The notes beneath the pieces were generated by a model. That model searched no databases and was not told the origin of the DNA. It saw only the letters and a program-made list of their open reading frames with translations. Positions 33,412-44,026 of a DNA stretch of 64,000 nt are shown in pieces. Position numbers and translations under genes: made by a program. The stretch's first letter is position 1, and every line of letters begins with the position of its first letter. Origin of the DNA: Taudactylus pleione (Eukaryota; Chordata; Amphibia; Anura; Myobatrachidae); NCBI GenBank assembly GCA_031769625.1, contig JAUIMM010000017.1, positions 779,001-843,000 of the forward strand, given 5' to 3'.

Positions 33412-35000
33412 CTTTGATTTTTCAAAATTTACCTCGAAGCCGGATATTGATCCAATTTCCGATATTCGCTCTATCAATGAACTTAGTATTCTCCAGGGTT
33501 CAGAGATAAATAAAAGGACATCATCGGCAAATGCCGACATTTTAACTGTCTCTGTGCCAATAGTAATTCCCTTAAATTGTGTCCAATCTTGTAGTATCCT
33601 TAACATAGGGTCTAGTGCCAAATTAAAAAGCATAGGGGAAAGTGGGCAACCCTGTCTAGTGTCTCTGGTCATCATTATTCCTTCAACTATGGTTCCGTTG
33701 AGAAGTAGTGACGTTGTTGGTTGTGTGTAAAAGAATTTGATGAGTGATTGGAATATCGGACCAAAGTCAAGAATCGCATGAAGATAAGGCCATGAGACCA
33801 TATCAAAAGCCTTGGTGGCGTCTAGGCTCAGGAGCATAGATGAGGTCTCGGGTTGTAAGTTGGCTGCCATTACCGTTGCTATTGCAGTGCGTATGCCTTT
33901 CACTGAATGTCTTCCTTTAGTGAAGACTAACTGGTGTGGAGTAAGTAGAGTAGCGAAGAACGTTTGGAGACGGTCTGCCAATATCTTTGCTAATATTTTG
34001 AAATCAATGTTTAATAGAGTAATTGGACGGTATGAGGACACTAATGTCAAATCCTTATTGGGCTTTGGAATTAAAGAGGTGTAAGCTTGGTTGAAATTTG
34101 GATAACAAGGGATATCATCTCTTATTTTTTTAAAAAGAGCACACAATGTAGGGATCATTTCATGCTGTAACATTTTGTAATACTCTACTGAATACACATC
34201 AGGGCCTGGAGATTTGTTTAGGTGCATAGAGGATATTGTAGTTGCTATTTCAGTTTCAGTAATATTGCTTTCTAATTCCTCACGTTGTAATGGTGTAAGG
34301 CAGGGTAGTGCCGCTTCGTCCAATATTTTTGTCAGTAGGATGGGATCATGGGTGCGTGCTGTATACAGGTTTTGGAAATATTCCTGGAATTTTTTTGTTA
34401 TGTCTGTATTTTTAGTGAGTAATGTCTGTGTAGAGGTGTCTCTGATAGCAGTGATGTGATAGCGTTTCTTAAAACTTTTTGTCATGTTTGCCAGTAATGT
34501 GCCAGTTCTGTTGCCCCATTTAAAATATTTCTGTTTTGTTTGATCCACTTTTGTTTGTGCCTGTGCCATCACAAAACTATCTAGAAGTTGTTTTGCCTCA
34601 AGATATGTTGATTGTGTTTCCGGTGTGGGTTGGGAAATATAATCTGTCAGTGTCATATTTAGATTTTTCTGTAATTCTACATATTGTGCTTTATTATCTT
34701 AGTTTATTTTAGCTATATATGATAGAAAATGTCCGCGCATTACTGCTTTTGACGTTTCCCAGAATAAGATAGGAGTGTCTCAATGATCCAAGTTATTATC
34801 CATAAAATCTGTCCAATTTGCCACTAGATATTTACGGAATGGTTCAGAATTATATAAATACGACGGGAAGCACCAGAGAAAGGGGTGGAAATGATTTGAT
34901 TTTGTAGCCAATGTTATTGATACCGGTGCGTGATCGGATATTGCGATGTCCGCTATTGAAGTAGTTATTATGTCTTCATTTGATATTTATGTTAGTTTTG
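33412..35000 (-). pseudogene. L1/Tx1-type LINE, endonuclease end and RT core
   Basis: The upstream half of the LINE split by the gypsy element. It enters at about 35000 in the last part of the apurinic endonuclease (IADIAISDHAPVSI, 34921-34950). After two stops it is open from about 34656 to the gypsy insertion. RT landmarks run in order: SYRPITLLNIDFKILAKIL, LSLDATKAFDMVSW, TRDTRQGCPLSPMLFNLALD and the catalytic FADD (MSAFADDVLLFI) near 33520. The copy is 5' truncated, as most LINE copies are: ORF1 and most of the endonuclease are absent. Where gypsy begins, the codon frame continues exactly into 27629 once one CTTTG copy is discounted. Confidence 0.9.
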
Positions 35001-35235
35001 TTGTTTGTTTTTTATGGACGGTAAATTAAAAATGTAAAAAAATTAGATGTTACATCATTTTAAAAAAAATAAAAATTGCAAAACTTCAGAATCATGTGTA
35101 AACAATATTTATTTAGAGCAAAACATCAATAGAGTGTAACATAGGTGCTTAATACAATACTTGATAACCTTATACATTTAAGACAGTGGTGTATTAGATA
35201 AAAGTAAACACAAATTTGAGGACTAACAAATGTAA

Positions 35236-35270
35236 AACATTCACACACACACACACACACACACTGACAC
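35236..35270. repeat. CA microsatellite
   Basis: About thirteen AC/CA units. Confidence 0.9.
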
Positions 35271-35539
35271 ATGCTAAAAAAATGTGGAATTTAAACTTAC
35301 AAAACTTGAAAAAAACACAGCAAGCCAGGATTTCCTAGATGATTAAAAAATCAAGCAAGAGCACCAGCTCTATCAGTAAAGTGGTTTAATGATGTGAAGG
35401 CAGTTGTACAAGTTTGCAGCCTATCAACACTGATTGCATTCCCACTACTGTGTAAACATCGGCAACATCAAGTCAGGGCTGACCTACACGCAGGGTTATG
35501 GTTGACCATACCCTACCACAAGAACTGTATACATTTCGC

Positions 35540-35824
35540 TTGCTGTGTGATTCACCAGCTACAGATGCAGTCGCAAGCCGTAATTTATGCACTCCCATAA
35601 AACACCGTTGGAACACACAGACACACCTGCGTTCGCAACAGCACACCCACCGTTCCCATCAACCTCCCCCTGTAACCACCCACAAACGGCTCGTCCTGTC
35701 ACTCAGGCTTGCAGTGGGCCTTTGTGGGGCGAGCGCTCGTTTTTCGTTTGCAATGGCTGGTTCGTTGGTGGAAAATCGCCGGCTGCGTGCAAACACAGCT
35801 TAGCGAGTGGGTCTGAATCAGGTC
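35540..35824 (+). mobile_element. Right part of a GGGCCTGATTCAG-family element
   Basis: Ends GAGTGGGTCTGAATCAGGTC. Inside it shares ACACACCTGCGTTCGCA, CCCTGTAACCACCCACAAAC and CCTGTCACTCA with 10924-11539 and 37674-38268. The left terminus is not visible, so it is truncated. Confidence 0.65.
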
Positions 35825-36381
35825 CTTTGACCCTAATCTACCTCCATATACAGCCTCTATTGTGTTAAAAGACCTGGTTAACACTTTAATTGGTCTTACA
35901 GCTCTTGTATCTCAGATTATTGCAGCCATCTCACTGCTTACCATATACTTGTTCGGTTTTATGCTCTGTTGCTAACATTTTCTCTTACAGGTACTTTGTA
36001 ATCTCTTTTATATATTCAATTGGTTTGTGATACCTTGCCATTGTCTTTGTTCTACAGGTAATTTATCTGGGACCACTAACTCGCCTCGAGTGTTTTTCAG
36101 TAAATTTGCTGTCCTTGTTATATTACATGTATGTGACTCCACACTTAGCTGTGGTGAGCTTCTAATCTGCTATTTTAGGTTTGGGATGAAGAGGTATTTG
36201 GAAATTGTATATGATGTCACCAATCATTATGTCGACAAGTAGAAGATCTGTAGGACTATGTTGGTGGCACTATTTACCTTAGCAAGATGGGTAAAGCAAG
36301 ACATATTCCTGCACACATTCCATTCCATAAAGTATCCCCCCCCATTCTCCTTATTATTCTCTCCTTTCAAATGCTCCTTTA
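35825..36381. other. No recognisable feature
   Basis: T-rich sequence containing several acceptor-like TTTCTACAG and CTTACAG motifs, but no supported exon. Confidence 0.35.
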
Positions 36382-36708
36382 ATGCCTGACTCCTTCCCTA
36401 TGGGAATGGCAGCTGAAACTGCTAGGGAGATGTTGGCCATCCTCATACCTATGTTTGAAAGAATGCGTGGGGATGTTAGGGCTTCCTTTGCCTCCTTTCT
36501 CTCCCACCTGGATGCCAATACTAAACTGAATACTTTTCTTGAACAATGCTATAGAGGACTCACTCACGACACTGCAAATCACAGTCCAAAACCATCAACT
36601 ACATGGCTGAGAGAATTGGAATGCACTACTCGCCATAGCCGTCCCTTGGCTGAGACATGCTCTGCAATACACAATGCACAGAACGCAACAATCGGCCCAA
36701 TCTGCTGA
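36382..36708 (+). CDS. Uncharacterised exon-like ORF fused to a MITE end
   Basis: An open frame starting MPDSFPMGMAAETAREMLAI. The first 60 or so residues form an amphipathic helical stretch (MLAILIPMFERMRGDVRASF, FLSHLDANTKLNTFLEQC), similar in style to helical tails of Harbinger-associated SANT proteins such as exon 4 at 25043. I do not recognise it with certainty. From about 36620 the frame runs through the right end of a GGGCCTGATTCAG-family element (TGCTGAATCAGGCCC at 36703-36717), so the natural C-terminus has been replaced or the frame is accidental. No upstream exon could be linked. Confidence 0.3.
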   Translation: MPDSFPMGMAAETAREMLAILIPMFERMRGDVRASFASFLSHLDANTKLNTFLEQCYRGLTHDTANHSPKPSTTWLRELECTTRHSRPLAETCSAIHNAQNATIGPIC

Positions 36709-36796
36709 ATCAGGCCCTATATTCACAAACTTCATCTCCCAGATGAAATGTTTACACAGTAAATATATCTGACATATGTTTTCTACTTGTTCACAA

Positions 36797-36810
36797 GGTG
36801 TGTGTGTATG

Positions 36811-36850
<40 letters not shown>

Positions 36851-36856
36851 CACACG
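36797..36856. repeat. TG/TA compound microsatellite
   Basis: GTGTGTGTATGTATG leading to a run of TA units and then ACACATACACAC. The stretch is nearly self-complementary. Confidence 0.9.
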
Positions 36857-36859
36857 TAA

Positions 36860-37520
36860 TTTGTTTTTGTTGAAAGTTTATCTATTTCTGTCAATGGTGG
36901 TGCAAACAATGGTGTTTATTGTTTATAATTGTTTATAATACATTATATTCACTAATTCAAGCCTAAGACACTCTTTCGGCATTGTACTCTTTCAAAGAAA
37001 GAGTAACTATTATACTTTTCCTTAGTAATTTACAGTATACTATTTTGAATTCACTTTTGGGTGATCGATGTTGTTTTATTTTGCTAGATATACTAATTGG
37101 TACTGGGCGTTTCACACTTTTATATATTTATGCCCTTAATATACCCAGAGGAAGTTTACCTCACTTTTGCTCAGATATTACTTCAATGAGATACGCATAA
37201 TCCATATGATTATTCCAAAACGTAGTGTCAACAAATATTTATAATATTGTTGTTTTGGAGCATCCTCCCAGACAGACTTACCGATTTACGACTTACAGAC
37301 TTACGGCTTCCTCCTCAAAACAGGGGGCATGGCATGGCAATAGGTGGGCAGTGCAGAGCGGCATGGCGACTCATCGTCCCTCCCACTGTACAGAGCCATT
37401 ATTGCACAGTAAAACATGGTGCGGGGCTATTCAGCGCGAATTGCATCATCACCCCCTCAGACTGCTCACTTTTGCTCAGCAACTGGGGGGGGTGGGTGCA
37501 GGCTGGCAGCAGCTAGTTCT
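36860..37520. other. No recognisable feature
   Basis: AT-rich to 37300, then moderately GC-rich with a short GACTTACAGACTTACGG repetition near 37275-37305. No gene assigned. Confidence 0.35.
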
Positions 37521-37526
37521 GGCAGA

Positions 37527-37601
37527 CTTGCCTACTCTTCCAGATGGTCAGGAGCGCCACCCCGATCTTCGGGAGCCTCCCAGCCATTCCAGGAGAGTAG
37601 G
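37527..37601. repeat. Short CTCCCGA-type hairpin repeat
   Basis: GCCTACTCTTCCAG...GGAGAGTAGG inverted ends around GATCTTCGGGAGCCTCCC. A relative lies at 57671-57765 (CTCCAGGG...CAGGGAGAGTTGGCAAGTATG). Confidence 0.5.
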
Positions 37602-37673
37602 AAAGTATGCCCCCATATCTGTCCCAGGGCCTCATTACATGGGCAAATGCCATTAATACCCCTTTCAGACAGA

Positions 37674-38268
37674 GGGCCTGATTCAGAGCCGCTCGGAAGC
37701 GGCCGTTCGTTCGCTCTGAGCGATGTTTGCACAACTGTCCATGCGTATGGGTCGTAATGCGCATGCGCAAAACAGTCATTGCGGTCGGAAATCGTGCGCT
37801 CATAAAACAGCGAGGGGCTGCTAATTTGATTGATAGAATGTACCGTTTGTGGGTGGTAACAGGGGAAGGTGCTTGTAAACGGGGGAGTGGAGATCCGAAC
37901 GCGTGCCTAACGGTCAAAAGGGCGTTTAATGGGAGTGCATAATTAGTAAAGGAGCGTCATCGACCACGTCACTTGGTTGTCTTTTAGCCTGAACTGCTCG
38001 CAGTATTAGGGGAAAGAAAAACCTACCACAAGCACTGCGAGCAGTTCAGATGCCTTTCGATGTTCCCGAATAATCTAATAAATACCAGAGATGACGTGTG
38101 ATGCGAACGGCAAAGGGGCATCTTTACAAAATAGCGAGCGCATTTTTCAGACGCTCGCTCAGACATAGAGACGTCAACACACCGCAAAGAGCAAGCGCTC
38201 AATTTAAATATCCGGACCCTTTTTTAGAACGAGCGTCCGCTAATAGCGTCCGGCTCTGAATCAGGCCT
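37674..38268 (-). mobile_element. GGGCCTGATTCAG-family TIR element, 595 bp
   Basis: Ends GGGCCTGATTCAGAGCCGCT and GTCCGGCTCTGAATCAGGCC are inverted, with AGA on each side (37671-37673, 38269-38271). It is the same family as 10924-11539 in reverse orientation, sharing GAACTGCTCGCAGT, GTGGGTGGTAACAGGGGAAG and GGTCGGAAATC. The overlapping open frames are composition artefacts. Confidence 0.88.
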
Positions 38269-38271
38269 AGA

Positions 38272-39055
38272 AATCCAAATTACCGCGTTAAACATTTCAA
38301 CCCGGTAATTTGGTGATTTACACAGAACCTTTTACTGTCCTAAAGTGGTATAAATGTGGTAATGGCAGGAACCGGCATGCACCACTGACTCAGGCCCACT
38401 ATGTACAGTACTACAACATGTAATATTGCATGACAAAGTGGGAAGTTATTGTATCAATCCATCCACAGTACTTTTTTTTATCCCCCTCCCCATTATTCTG
38501 TTTAAAATAAAAACTAGCTTACATTTTGTAGCCATTTTCAGCAACACAGTAGTGGTAACTTGCCAAGTTAGTTAGCTATTCAGATATGTGACTGTTTCAA
38601 TCAGCTGGGGAGTTTCTGAGATTCCCATATGCAGGTGATTTTTCTGTGTAGGTCTATATCATATTCATGCTTTCAAACCATCTGTTGTTGTGCTAAAATT
38701 TACAGTGGCCTGATTATTGCGTGCATATGGAAAGACAGATGGTTCAGGCAAGGGTAATAGGTGCTTCTTGCCTTTGGCAATACCCATCTTAAAATTAGCT
38801 TCGTTATGAAGGTTATAATAAAAAAAAATATATATATATAATTAATAAATGATAAAAAAAAACAATGAAAGCCAAATGCTTTAGAAGCCTGTAGTACCTA
38901 GCCATAATTTACAAAATCAATGGAAGCCTGTGGCTGTTATCTTCTTTGTAGAGGTATAGCATATCACATATATAAAGATACAGAAACAATTTTTAGTGTA
39001 CAACTGGTTTATAGTTGCAGACAGCAGGGGTGTTCCTAGGCCCTGACTTACAAAC
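38272..39055. other. No recognisable feature
   Basis: AT-rich, with a short AAAAAAAATATATATATA tract near 38820. Nothing else identified. Confidence 0.4.
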
Positions 39056-39058
39056 ATA

Positions 39059-39606
39059 GGCCCTCATTCAGAGCCGGACGCTCTAAGCAGAGCGCACGCT
39101 CTGAATGAGGGCCGTCCTCCATAATTATGGAGCGTCCTCCTGGACGCTCGTATAGCTGTGGGTCACCACCCACAGCCTATACGAGCGTGCAGGTTGATGG
39201 CCGCGATGGTCTTGACCATCGCGACCATCGCCACTGCGAGCCGGAGCCTGCGGTTGAGTTTCTCAACCGCAAGGCCCGGAGTGATTTTGGCTCTATCAGA
39301 GCCAAAATCACTCCCACTGACATCACTAGTGATTTCAGTGGGCCGGCTTCTGACGGTAGGCGTTCCCTTGGGAACGCCCCCGTCTGGGAGGCACGCCCCC
39401 GGCACGCCCACCAAAGGGGCGTGCTGTCAATCAACATCGACAGCACGCCCCCTTTGATCAGACACAACGAGCGAAGGAAAGTCCTTCGCTCGTCGCGTCT
39501 GGCGCATGCGCACGACGGAGCTCCCTCCGTCGTGCGCATGCTCAGTGCACACCATCGACCCACTTGCGAGCGGACAGCCGCTCGCGAGTGGGTCTGAATC
39601 AGGCCC
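39059..39606 (+). mobile_element. Hairpin-chain TIR element, 548 bp
   Basis: Flanked by ATA (39056-39058, 39607-39609) with ends GGCCCTCATTCAG and CTGAATCAGGCCC. Nearly its whole length is a succession of short perfect or near-perfect hairpins. Left/right arm ranges: 39059-39074/39098-39113; 39117-39132 (palindrome); 39131-39137/39142-39148; 39145-39163/39168-39187; 39203-39211/39214-39222; 39250-39258/39262-39270; 39279-39294/39298-39313; 39313-39327/39328-39342; 39359-39367/39370-39378; 39411-39428/39439-39456; 39467-39478/39482-39493; 39504-39520/39525-39541; 39558-39573/39578-39593. No protein is encoded; open frames on both strands follow from the symmetry. Confidence 0.9.
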
Positions 39607-39683
39607 ATAGTTCAGTCCCATACAAAAAAAAAGTAATTCGCGTCTATGTGATCATGTTGCCCCAGTTCTCTGTCCGGGATAGA

Positions 39684-39882
39684 GGGGTCTATTTACTAAG
39701 CAGTGTTAGGAGACAGAGTGAAAAGTGATAACAAAGTGATAAGGTGCCAGCCAATCAGCTCCCAACTGTCATTTTTCAAACACAGCCTGTGAGATGACAG
39801 TTGGGAGCTGATTGGCTGGCACCTTATCACTTTCTTATCACTTTTCAATCTGTCTCCTAACACTGCTTAGTAAATAGACCCC
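39684..39882. mobile_element. Complete 199-bp palindromic MITE
   Basis: GGGGTCTATTTACTAAGCAG at the left is mirrored by CTGCTTAGTAAATAGACCCC at the right, and pairing continues almost to the centre (AGCCAATCAGCTCCCAACTG with its complement). AGA lies on both sides, a possible 3-bp target duplication. It is the intact reference for fragments at 2289-2345 and 19530-19605. Confidence 0.93.
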
Positions 39883-39966
39883 AGAAGCTATGACTATCAT
39901 CGGCACTTACACCTACTCAGACAGTTCTTCTGTCTGTGAAGCCTGCAGATTCCTGATTAGAACAGT

Positions 39967-40467
39967 GGGCCTGATTCAGACCCGGTCGCAAGCGCAGAGC
40001 GCTCGCAACCGGATCGATGGTGGCCCACAGCGCATGCGCACAACGGAGCCAGCTCCATCGTGCGCATGTGCGAGACACGGCTAGTGACGGGCACTCCGTC
40101 GCACCAGGTCTTGCACCAAAGGGGACAAGCTGTCGATGTTGAGTGACAGCTCGCCCCCTTTGATGGGCGGGCCGGGTGGGCGGCCCCACTGACATCACAA
40201 GTGATGTCAGTGGAGAGCTTCCGGCTCTGTTACAGCCGAAAGCTCTCTGGGGCTTGCAGCCACGAGACCCTACCACAAGGGTCTCGTCGCAAGCCCGATG
40301 GTCGCGATGGTCTTGACCATCACGACCATCATCATGGCCGCTCGCTATAGCTGCGGGTGGTCACCCACAGCTATGCGAGCGGCCAGGGGGCCACTCCAAA
40401 TAAAAAAAAGCCCGGCCCTGATTCAGAGCAAGCGCTCTGTCAGAGCGAGCGGCTCTGAATCAGGCCC
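39967..40467 (-). mobile_element. Hairpin-chain TIR element, 501 bp
   Basis: AGT duplicated at 39964-39966 and 40468-40470; ends GGGCCTGATTCAGACCCG and GGCTCTGAATCAGGCCC. It contains the same hairpin modules as 39059-39606 in inverted order: GCGCATGCGCACAACGGAG, GACAAGCTGTCGATG, CCACTGACATCAC/GTGATGTCAGTGG (40188-40213), GAGAGCTT.CGGCT, GGCTTGCAGCCACGAGACCC and its complement (40251-40295), GATGGTCGCGATGGTCTTG, and GGCCGCTCGCTATAGCTG with its complement (40337-40384). Modules differ in sequence from those of its neighbour but keep self-pairing. Confidence 0.9.
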
Positions 40468-40470
40468 AGT

Positions 40471-41085
40471 GTTTGCGGTCCAAATAGTCGTGCTGGACTT
40501 GAACTGCAGAGATCATTAAGTTGCATTTGCTCCCAGTGCCTGCTATTTTCTCTACACTTCCACAGCTTGCTAGTACTCAGACTGCACACCAAGTTCCCTC
40601 CAAAACTCAGTATGGGCGCAGCCATGTTGGACTAAGTCACCTGACTCTCCACCACTCAGAGCGCTGCTTTTAGACCAGCTGACTACAGCAGCCAATCCCC
40701 AATAGTTCAGAGGTATATACTGTAAGGAACTTTCTGGCATTCTGATAGTGCCAGTGCTTTGTTGTCTGTATCCCACTGTGAGTATTAAGTATAAGTATTC
40801 CAGTTCAATCCCAGTGTCCAGTATTCCAGAGTCCAGTATCATTCATTACCACACCTCTCTAATCTACTCTACTGCACAAGGGAAATTCACAGCTTCTGCC
40901 CAGACCTCTGAGACATCATTCAAGCCAGAACCTTAGACTGGATTCACAATACACCACATCTGTGACATCCCCTTTAGGATCTGGGTACTGGAAGAGGTGC
41001 AGCTTTTAGAAAATTCTTGATATATCAAGGTGTAAATCGCTGGTAATCCCATTGTGGCATAGGTTGGTATCTGTGTATCTCTATT
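40471..41085. other. Unassigned; possibly LTR-derived
   Basis: Contains repeated AGTGTCCAGTATTCCAGAGTCCAGTATC-like phrases near 40813-40840 and a pyrimidine-rich stretch, reminiscent of amphibian LTR sequence. I cannot find paired LTRs or ends. Confidence 0.3.
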
Positions 41086-41093
41086 CCTTAATG

Positions 41094-41797
41094 CAGTGGT
41101 TCACAAACTTTTTCGAATCATCGCTCCCTAGAGTATCAGCATTTGGTACCCCTTGTTTCTTATTGAGGAATTTTCCAAAAATTATGAAATAAAGTAAATT
41201 GTGCTTATATGTCACAATTAGCTTCAGTTATGTGGTGGTTGAAAGGGAATCGGTATGTAATACCGACAGATGGGATCCAGATGGCCAGAATCCCGATGCC
41301 TTGATTCCGACCGGGTTAACATACCGACAGTTGGTGGTCGGTATGCTAACCCTCCATCCCTGGTGCCTGAACCTAACCTTTCCCCCAATTGTCTAAACCT
41401 ACCCTCCCTTTCCCCGCACCCTAAACCTAACCCTCCCGACTTAGTGCCTATCCCTAACCCATGCCCATATTGCCTAACCCCCCCCCACCCCGCTACTTAC
41501 CTTTGGCATCCTGGCATTCAGGGTGCCAGTGCCAGAATTCTGACTGGCGTTGGTATTCTGGCGCCGGTAAGGTAAGCGTCGGCATCCAGACCACCGGGAT
41601 GCCGAACACATACTGGTTGACAGAGCTACGTATCTTTTTGTCCACATATTTTTTGGATTAGCAGCCACTACCACTGGTTTTGCCTATCACACTGGCTAAA
41701 AATAATTTTATTTGGTACTGGACCAACAACCCGTGGCACCCCTGCAAGTGCCCTGAAGCACCCCAGGGTGCAATGACACCCAGTTTGGGAACCACTG
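41094..41797. mobile_element. hAT element (704 bp) with nested repeat
   Basis: CCTTAATG is duplicated at 41086-41093 and 41798-41805. Ends CAGTGGTTCACAAACT and AGTTTGGGAACCACTG are inverted. The same terminal family occurs at 43619-43918. The middle (about 41245-41635) is a separate CCTAACCC-rich repeat inserted later. Confidence 0.9.
41245..41635. repeat. CCTAACCC-rich TIR repeat, copy A (inside hAT)
   Basis: Starts near AATCGGTATGTAATACCGAC and contains CCTAAACCTAACCCTCCC and CCTATCCCTAACCC phrases. It ends in GGCATCC.GACCACCGGGATGC pairs. Related to 50238-50702, 51646-52200 and about 59674-60003. Confidence 0.65.
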
Positions 41798-41805
41798 CCT
41801 TAATG

Positions 41806-42375
41806 CATTTCACTACAGTCTTCTATGATCAATTATTGTGAGAAGCATATACTGTATATTTGAGCAGTTATCTTGTTATTAATGGGTGTTTTCTTCATTG
41901 TGTATGCATACAGTATGTTATGTTTTTAATTGCATGTTTTAGTATTTTTTTTTCTTATTTGAGATGAAGAATTGTACCTTCTGTAATAGAGGTTTTTTGC
42001 TCCTTTTACTTGGTTGGTGTCAAATTTCCCTAAGCGGCATTTGCAAAGCAAGCAACCCTGTGGAAGGAATTCTTAAAATGGATGTTCCTTCAGCCTTTCT
42101 ATTATGCCACTTAAACTTATTTTCATAAATATAAAGCTACTTAAGCAACTTAACTCGTCTAAATAGATCGCCATTTTGTGTGTGGCTCTTTGACTTGATT
42201 TTTTTACAAGAGAACCATTTCTCCCCTACCCATCCTTCCTGCAAGGAAGGCTCTGTTCTCAAATCTTCTCTGTGTCTTGCAAAAGTGAATATCGGGGTGT
42301 AGCAATTTAAGTACACAACAGGCTCCCGTTTTGGTGCCGACTATACATTTGCTGAGCCATACGGGAGGTGCAATA
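41806..42375. other. No recognisable feature
   Basis: AT-rich sequence, no boundaries or motifs identified. Confidence 0.4.
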
Positions 42376-42377
42376 TA

Positions 42378-42450
42378 CACTAAAGTGCCAAAAGTCATGG
42401 GATAGCACTACAGTAAGTAAAAATAATGGTAGGTAGCGTCACCGTACTGT
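42378..42450 (+). mobile_element. Tc1 left terminal repeat
   Basis: CACTAAAGTGCCAAAAGTCA followed by TGGGATAG, preceded by TA, matches in inverted orientation the right end at 48756-48786 (CTATCCCATGACTTTTGGCA). The body of the Tc1 is not adjacent, because a TIR element starts at 42452. Confidence 0.75.
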
Positions 42451-42451
42451 G

Positions 42452-42945
42452 GGCCTGATTCATTACTGATTCATTACATGCGCAGTCTCACTGCGAAAAT
42501 ATGCTAATGATTGCTATCACAATGCTGTCACAGCCTAACATAAGGACGCCCACTTCACCTTACACACATCCGTAATACTTAGCAAAACAGCAAAACCATT
42601 GGTAACATCGAGTACCATCTGAGCCTCATGCACACTTGCACAAGCTCTAACCTTACTCAGAAATTGCTAATTTCATTGCACGCAGTGAAAGCCCAAGCTG
42701 CGTAAGGCATCTCAGTGATTAATTTATGCACGCCCCTGTAACGGCATTCAAATGTACTGGCACACCTGCGTTTCGCCGACCACCTCCCAGTCACCACCCC
42801 CAAATGCTCACTTCCTGTCAATCAATCTGCGATGGGTCTGCGCAGTCCGATCACAGTGAGACCTACGTGCACTGCGATGCATATGCATGCGCAGAATGCA
42901 ACATTTGGCCGTCTGCGTGCGTAATCGCAGTTGTGAACCCCAGAG
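42452..42945 (+). mobile_element. GGGCCTGATTCA-family TIR element, right end missing
   Basis: Starts GGGCCTGATTCATTACTG. Shares TTTATGCA.GCCCCTG.AACGGC, CTGGCACACCTGCGTTC and CACTTCCTGTCAATCA with 48878-49238. No CTGAATCAGGCCC end is found after 42945. Confidence 0.7.
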
Positions 42946-43610
42946 TGTTAGGGACCTGCTCGATGAGGTGACCTGGACGCTGGTGGGCAGGCCCGTATCA
43001 TTGGCCACTGATATGCCAACAACCTCTGAAATTATATTTAATTACAAAATATATTTAATTTGGACAAGTAATGATCACACAGTGCATCAGCAATTTCATA
43101 ATCTCAGCTGATAGCACCTTTCATTATTAGGGCGTGTAGTCTAGAGACACTCCTCATACCCTGTGACATTTTGGAAATGTTTTATTTTTTAAAAGTGAAT
43201 ATATACTTGCACACGTTTTATTGTCATATATATTTATATATGGAAATATTTATAAGACCCTGTAACATTAATACCACACAATGGATACCCTTTTATCAGG
43301 GGTGCTGCCAAGCAACTACAAAAAGGATAATCGCAAAAAGAGAGACAGACGTTTAAAAACAGCCACTATAACACAGCATACTGGAATCTACAATAATATG
43401 TCAGAACTACCTATGTGACAAATATAAATAGCTTCTACAACCTGAGATATTGAAAGTTGGTCACATCAATACCTAAGATAACATTTTGGGGTAATGAAGA
43501 TTCCAAACAGCAATAAAATATGTTGTTGATTCAGCAGTGTTTGCAACATTACAAAATATTGGAAACATTTGTTTCAATAACAAATAATCCGACAGCCAAA
43601 GAAAACAACT
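42946..43610. other. No recognisable feature
   Basis: AT-rich, with a small TATATATTTATATATGG palindromic stretch near 43226. No gene. Confidence 0.4.
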
Positions 43611-43618
43611 CCATAGAC

Positions 43619-43918
43619 CAGTGGTTCCCAAACTGTGCGCCGTGGCACCTTGGGGTGTCTTGGGACACTTGCAGGGATGCCTCAGGTTGGTGGTCCAACA
43701 CCAAATAAAATTCTTTATGGTCAATGTAATGTAAATATGTGGAAACGTGTCCACCACCACATAACTGAGCCTAAGGATGACAGGTCAGCACAATTTACTT
43801 CACTTTACTCTACATTTTTTTCTGAATTTATCAATAACAAACTTTTGGCTTAGGGGTGCCGTGAAAACAATTCTGATGCACTAGGGCGCCGTGATTCAAA
43901 AACATTTGGGAACCACTG
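43619..43918. mobile_element. hAT MITE, 300 bp
   Basis: Flanks CCATAGAC (43611-43618) and CAATAGAC (43919-43926) are a 7/8 target duplication. Ends CAGTGGTTCCCAAACTGTGC and CATTTGGGAACCACTG are inverted. Non-coding. Confidence 0.88.
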
Positions 43919-44026
43919 CAATAGACTCAATATACGGTGTACATATAGATGTAATTATGGCTAACACCTGCATTTATTTAACTACATTATAATTGTCACA
44001 TTATGGTGAATGGCTAATGAGGGTCT

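Noticed and set aside
37225..37757. Overlapping 143-, 113- and 89-codon frames
   Set aside because: Mutually overlapping frames without motifs; the last part runs into a TIR element.
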